Shown here: positions 61,879 through 64,000 of the stretch, piece after piece | How the letters are laid out: each line of letters starts with the position of its first letter | How positions within the stretch are numbered: the first letter of the stretch is position 1 | Notes under the pieces: generated by a model | Told to the model about the DNA's origin: nothing | Databases searched by the model: none | What the model saw: only the letters and a program-made list of their open reading frames with translations | Program-made: the position numbers and the translations under genes | DNA from: Bacteroidales bacterium | GTDB taxonomy: Bacteria > Bacteroidota > Bacteroidia > Bacteroidales > P3 | Length of the DNA stretch: 64,000 bases | NCBI GenBank assembly: GCA_017633985.1 | Contig: JAGBOF010000029.1 | Span: 1 to 64,000 of the forward strand | Direction of reading: 5' to 3'

Positions 61879-64000
61879 AATAAAGCGTTTTGTGATTTTT
61901 CTGTTGTCAATAATGCCGCTTAAGAAATAAGTTCCCGCAGGCAAACCGTCTATATTGATTTGTTCAGGAAGCTGTTCCCATCTTTGCAGAACCTTGCCCT
62001 CAAAAGACATCAGCACGGCATTTTTAATATATGCTCCGTGAGCGTCAGTATTTATGACATTATCGGCAGGATTAGGGTATATTGTCAATATATAACCCTC
62101 TTCAGAAGATATTTCTTCCAATCCGCTCGGTCGCACCGTGACTGTATCTGTTTTTGTAAAGTCGGACGTATCGCCTGGGCTACATATCGCCCTTACCTTT
62201 ATCTCATAACGGTCGTTATCCGAGAGATTACGTATGGTGAAAACAGGGTTTATAGTTACAATACGCTGCTGCCAATCCACTGCCAAGACTTCTTTGTACC
62301 ACACTTCCCACACATTTATATACGAAGGGGATTCCCATGTCGCCATTATGGTTTCTTCGCTCTTGGTTTGATACCAAAAGGCAGTAAAATTATCGGGTAC
62401 GCTGCATTGGGTGACATCCTCACCGAATGTTGTGAACTCCGCACGTGCCGAATCGAAACTTACGTTGCCCGAACAAATGCTTCGAACCGTTATTTTGTAG
62501 GTTGAAGCCGTATCAAGCGATGAAAACGTGCAATGATTGGTTGATACATTCATATAAGTAATCAAGTTCCAGTCCTTATCATATAAAGAAGCCAACCACG
62601 ACTCCGCCATATCCTCGTCAGTCCACGACAAGGTAATATAATTGTAACTAATCTCATCAAATTCCACTGTACGCGGAGCGCGGCATGTAGATTTAATCGT
62701 AAAATTCTTTATATGGCATTGATCTTCTTTGCCTTCGAATGTAACAAAGACAAGTTTTATTTTTACGTTATCCTCCATCACGTAATCCGAAAGGACTATT
62801 CGCTTCGTTGCAAAGTCGGTTTGAGTTCCCGAAGCAGGGATATTCTGCAATTGGGCGTATGTCATACCTCCGTTTCTTGATGCATAAACTATTACGGACG
62901 ATGTCGAATATATATCAAAGGTCAATTCCGCCGCTTCAATATCGGTAAAATCCAACACAGGTGATATTACCTCCGATTCTCCTACGGAAAAACAAAACGG
63001 AACAGATTCAATACCTTCTTGGGAAGAAAAAACAATATCATCATCAGCCGAATACGGAAAATCTTTTACGGAAGAACAACCCGTAATAAATCTTACCGTG
63101 TCGGTGAATGCACTTGAATCGTCATAGAAATTGATGCATTTTACTTTGAAAAGGTATTCGGTATTTTGTTTAAGGCCTTTCAATGTGCATGAATTGACGT
63201 AACTGATTATTTGGTTCCAATCGGAATTATCCGTATTCTCCTTATAGTTTACGCAATAGGATTTAACATCATTTACTTCGTCCCATGTAAACGATGCCAA
63301 GGTGTCTTTGACAGTATATTTCAGCGTATTGATATCCACAGGCAACACATTAAGCGGCGTATAAAAGGTATCAGGCTGCGAAAACACGCTGTTACCCTCT
63401 TCACAATTAGCCTGTAAACGGTAGACATATACGGAATTTTCTTCCAATGAGTCAAGGAAATAATTATTTGTTATTCCGTTGATTTGAGTCCATAAGGTAT
63501 CGGATATTTTTCTGTATTCAAGCGTATAAACCGTATGGTTGTCCGTAGCATTCCACGACAGCATTGCGCTGTTATGGGTTATATAATCGGCTTTCAGATT
63601 GTTTGGTGCGGCACAATAACGCGCTGCTATATATATATTGTCTATTTCCACCGATAAATTGTCCTGACAACTGTCCGTATTCCTCCAAACGAATAACAGT
63701 CTGCGGGGTGAACCTGCATATTCGGAAGACAGTTCAATGTGTTCGTCTTTCCACTCCCCTTCCGTGTTATTGTAAACAGTTTTTCCTATTTGCGATATTC
63801 CGTCAGGCAGCGTGTCAAGTCCCAATACCGCCGAATTACTTACTATATATAACTTAACGCCGTCATTTTCCGAAGCTATATTGCCGCGGTATGAAAAATC
63901 AATATACAATCCTTCAGTATCATCGGGTACAAAGAAGTCCGTATATGCGTAAGACAAAGACGCCGTTTGGTTATTAAACACATTGGTCAGCCCGTTATTG
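61870..64000 (-). CDS. Fibronectin-III-repeat T9SS cargo protein, N-terminus outside window
   Basis: The minus-strand frame is open to the window end, so the start and signal peptide are missing; at least 710 residues are visible. It contains at least four fibronectin-III-like domains (repeated LSW..., Y.L.YR and KV..IC patterns) separated by jelly-roll-like segments, then a T9SS type A sorting domain (LTIYPNPADNVINTD, AGTYFLSG). The final residues KRFIKK and the stop are encoded by a 21-bp repeat unit. Probably a surface adhesin-like or carbohydrate-binding protein; no catalytic domain is visible in this part. Confidence 0.8.
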   Translation of the reverse strand, partial: NNGLTNVFNNQTASLSYAYTDFFVPDDTEGLYIDFSYRGNIASENDGVKLYIVSNSAVLGLDTLPDGISQIGKTVYNNTEGEWKDEHIELSSEYAGSPRRLLFVWRNTDSCQDNLSVEIDNIYIAARYCAAPNNLKADYITHNSAMLSWNATDNHTVYTLEYRKISDTLWTQINGITNNYFLDSLEENSVYVYRLQANCEEGNSVFSQPDTFYTPLNVLPVDINTLKYTVKDTLASFTWDEVNDVKSYCVNYKENTDNSDWNQIISYVNSCTLKGLKQNTEYLFKVKCINFYDDSSAFTDTVRFITGCSSVKDFPYSADDDIVFSSQEGIESVPFCFSVGESEVISPVLDFTDIEAAELTFDIYSTSSVIVYASRNGGMTYAQLQNIPASGTQTDFATKRIVLSDYVMEDNVKIKLVFVTFEGKEDQCHIKNFTIKSTCRAPRTVEFDEISYNYITLSWTDEDMAESWLASLYDKDWNLITYMNVSTNHCTFSSLDTASTYKITVRSICSGNVSFDSARAEFTTFGEDVTQCSVPDNFTAFWYQTKSEETIMATWESPSYINVWEVWYKEVLAVDWQQRIVTINPVFTIRNLSDNDRYEIKVRAICSPGDTSDFTKTDTVTVRPSGLEEISSEEGYILTIYPNPADNVINTDAHGAYIKNAVLMSFEGKVLQRWEQLPEQINIDGLPAGTYFLSGIIDNRKITKRFIKK

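Noticed and set aside
61542-61880. A 112-residue plus-strand ORF with [10 protein letters not shown]-like sequence
   Set aside because: It is only the translation of a terminator and the 21-bp array; no start signal or family match.

Overview
The window is chromosomal DNA of an AT-rich Bacteroidota bacterium, most likely Bacteroidales or a close relative. The evidence is the Bacteroidota promoter pattern (TTTG, about 19 bp, TAnnTTTG) upstream of many genes, few Shine-Dalgarno (SD) sequences, four proteins of the type IX secretion (T9SS) cargo type, a PorE-like envelope protein, DUF4295 and DUF3822 family genes, a menaquinone pathway, and an APH-RapZ fusion. No rRNA, tRNA, CRISPR, prophage or insertion sequence was seen.

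Layout. 1-4700: tandem secreted T9SS-cargo paralogues, one truncated, with an unrelated secreted gene between copies. 4923-12541: rnr (-), a MurL-MurD2-like fusion, priA. 13004-22068: a fold III PLP decarboxylase, an outer-membrane barrel, rpmG-DUF4295-ftsY, a small outer-membrane protein, rimO, an ABC permease. 22152-26542 (-): pyrE, SRPBCC protein, PorE-like protein, alpha-L-fucosidase. 26570-33311: Nudix, Wzz-like, O-antigen ligase-like, secA. 33586-33796: a structured RNA with 6S architecture. 33834-45619: BspA-like LRR cargo, carbamate kinase, GH3 glucosidase, DMT transporter, phosphoesterase, menG-menA, a lone rnfA, a small protein, GT9. 45768-49441 (-): thrS-infC-rpmI-rplT-rplS. 49894-56661 (-): rsmD group, then lysC-queA-ispD and the APH-RapZ fusion. 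56776-61564 (+): DNA glycosylase fused to a lipoprotein-like tail, rpmB, acyltransferase, thioesterase, rpsU-xer-hpf. 61870-64000 (-): a fibronectin-III T9SS cargo cut by the window end.

The most unusual signal is not a gene. At thirteen places, nearly always just after a gene's stop codon, there are short gapless arrays of a degenerate unit of exactly 21 bp (about 60 units). Each unit has a GC-containing near-palindromic core (ACGSCGT, CTGCGAT, ACGCCTG and others) and an A/T-rich half. In many arrays two units are perfect reverse complements, although the core differs between arrays, so they form terminator-like hairpins. Arrays run into genes: one encodes heptapeptides at the end of the O-antigen ligase-like protein, and others supply stop codons and last residues. 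A diverged 21-bp array follows priA. Separately, degenerate 7-bp tandem repeats sit inside rimO and menA and at the rpmB terminator.

Other points: infC appears to start at ATA behind a strong SD; SD-like sites also precede hpf, DUF4295 and rpsU; and the mpg and xer promoters predict leaderless mRNAs. All functions are inferred from sequence and recalled family knowledge; no database search was run.
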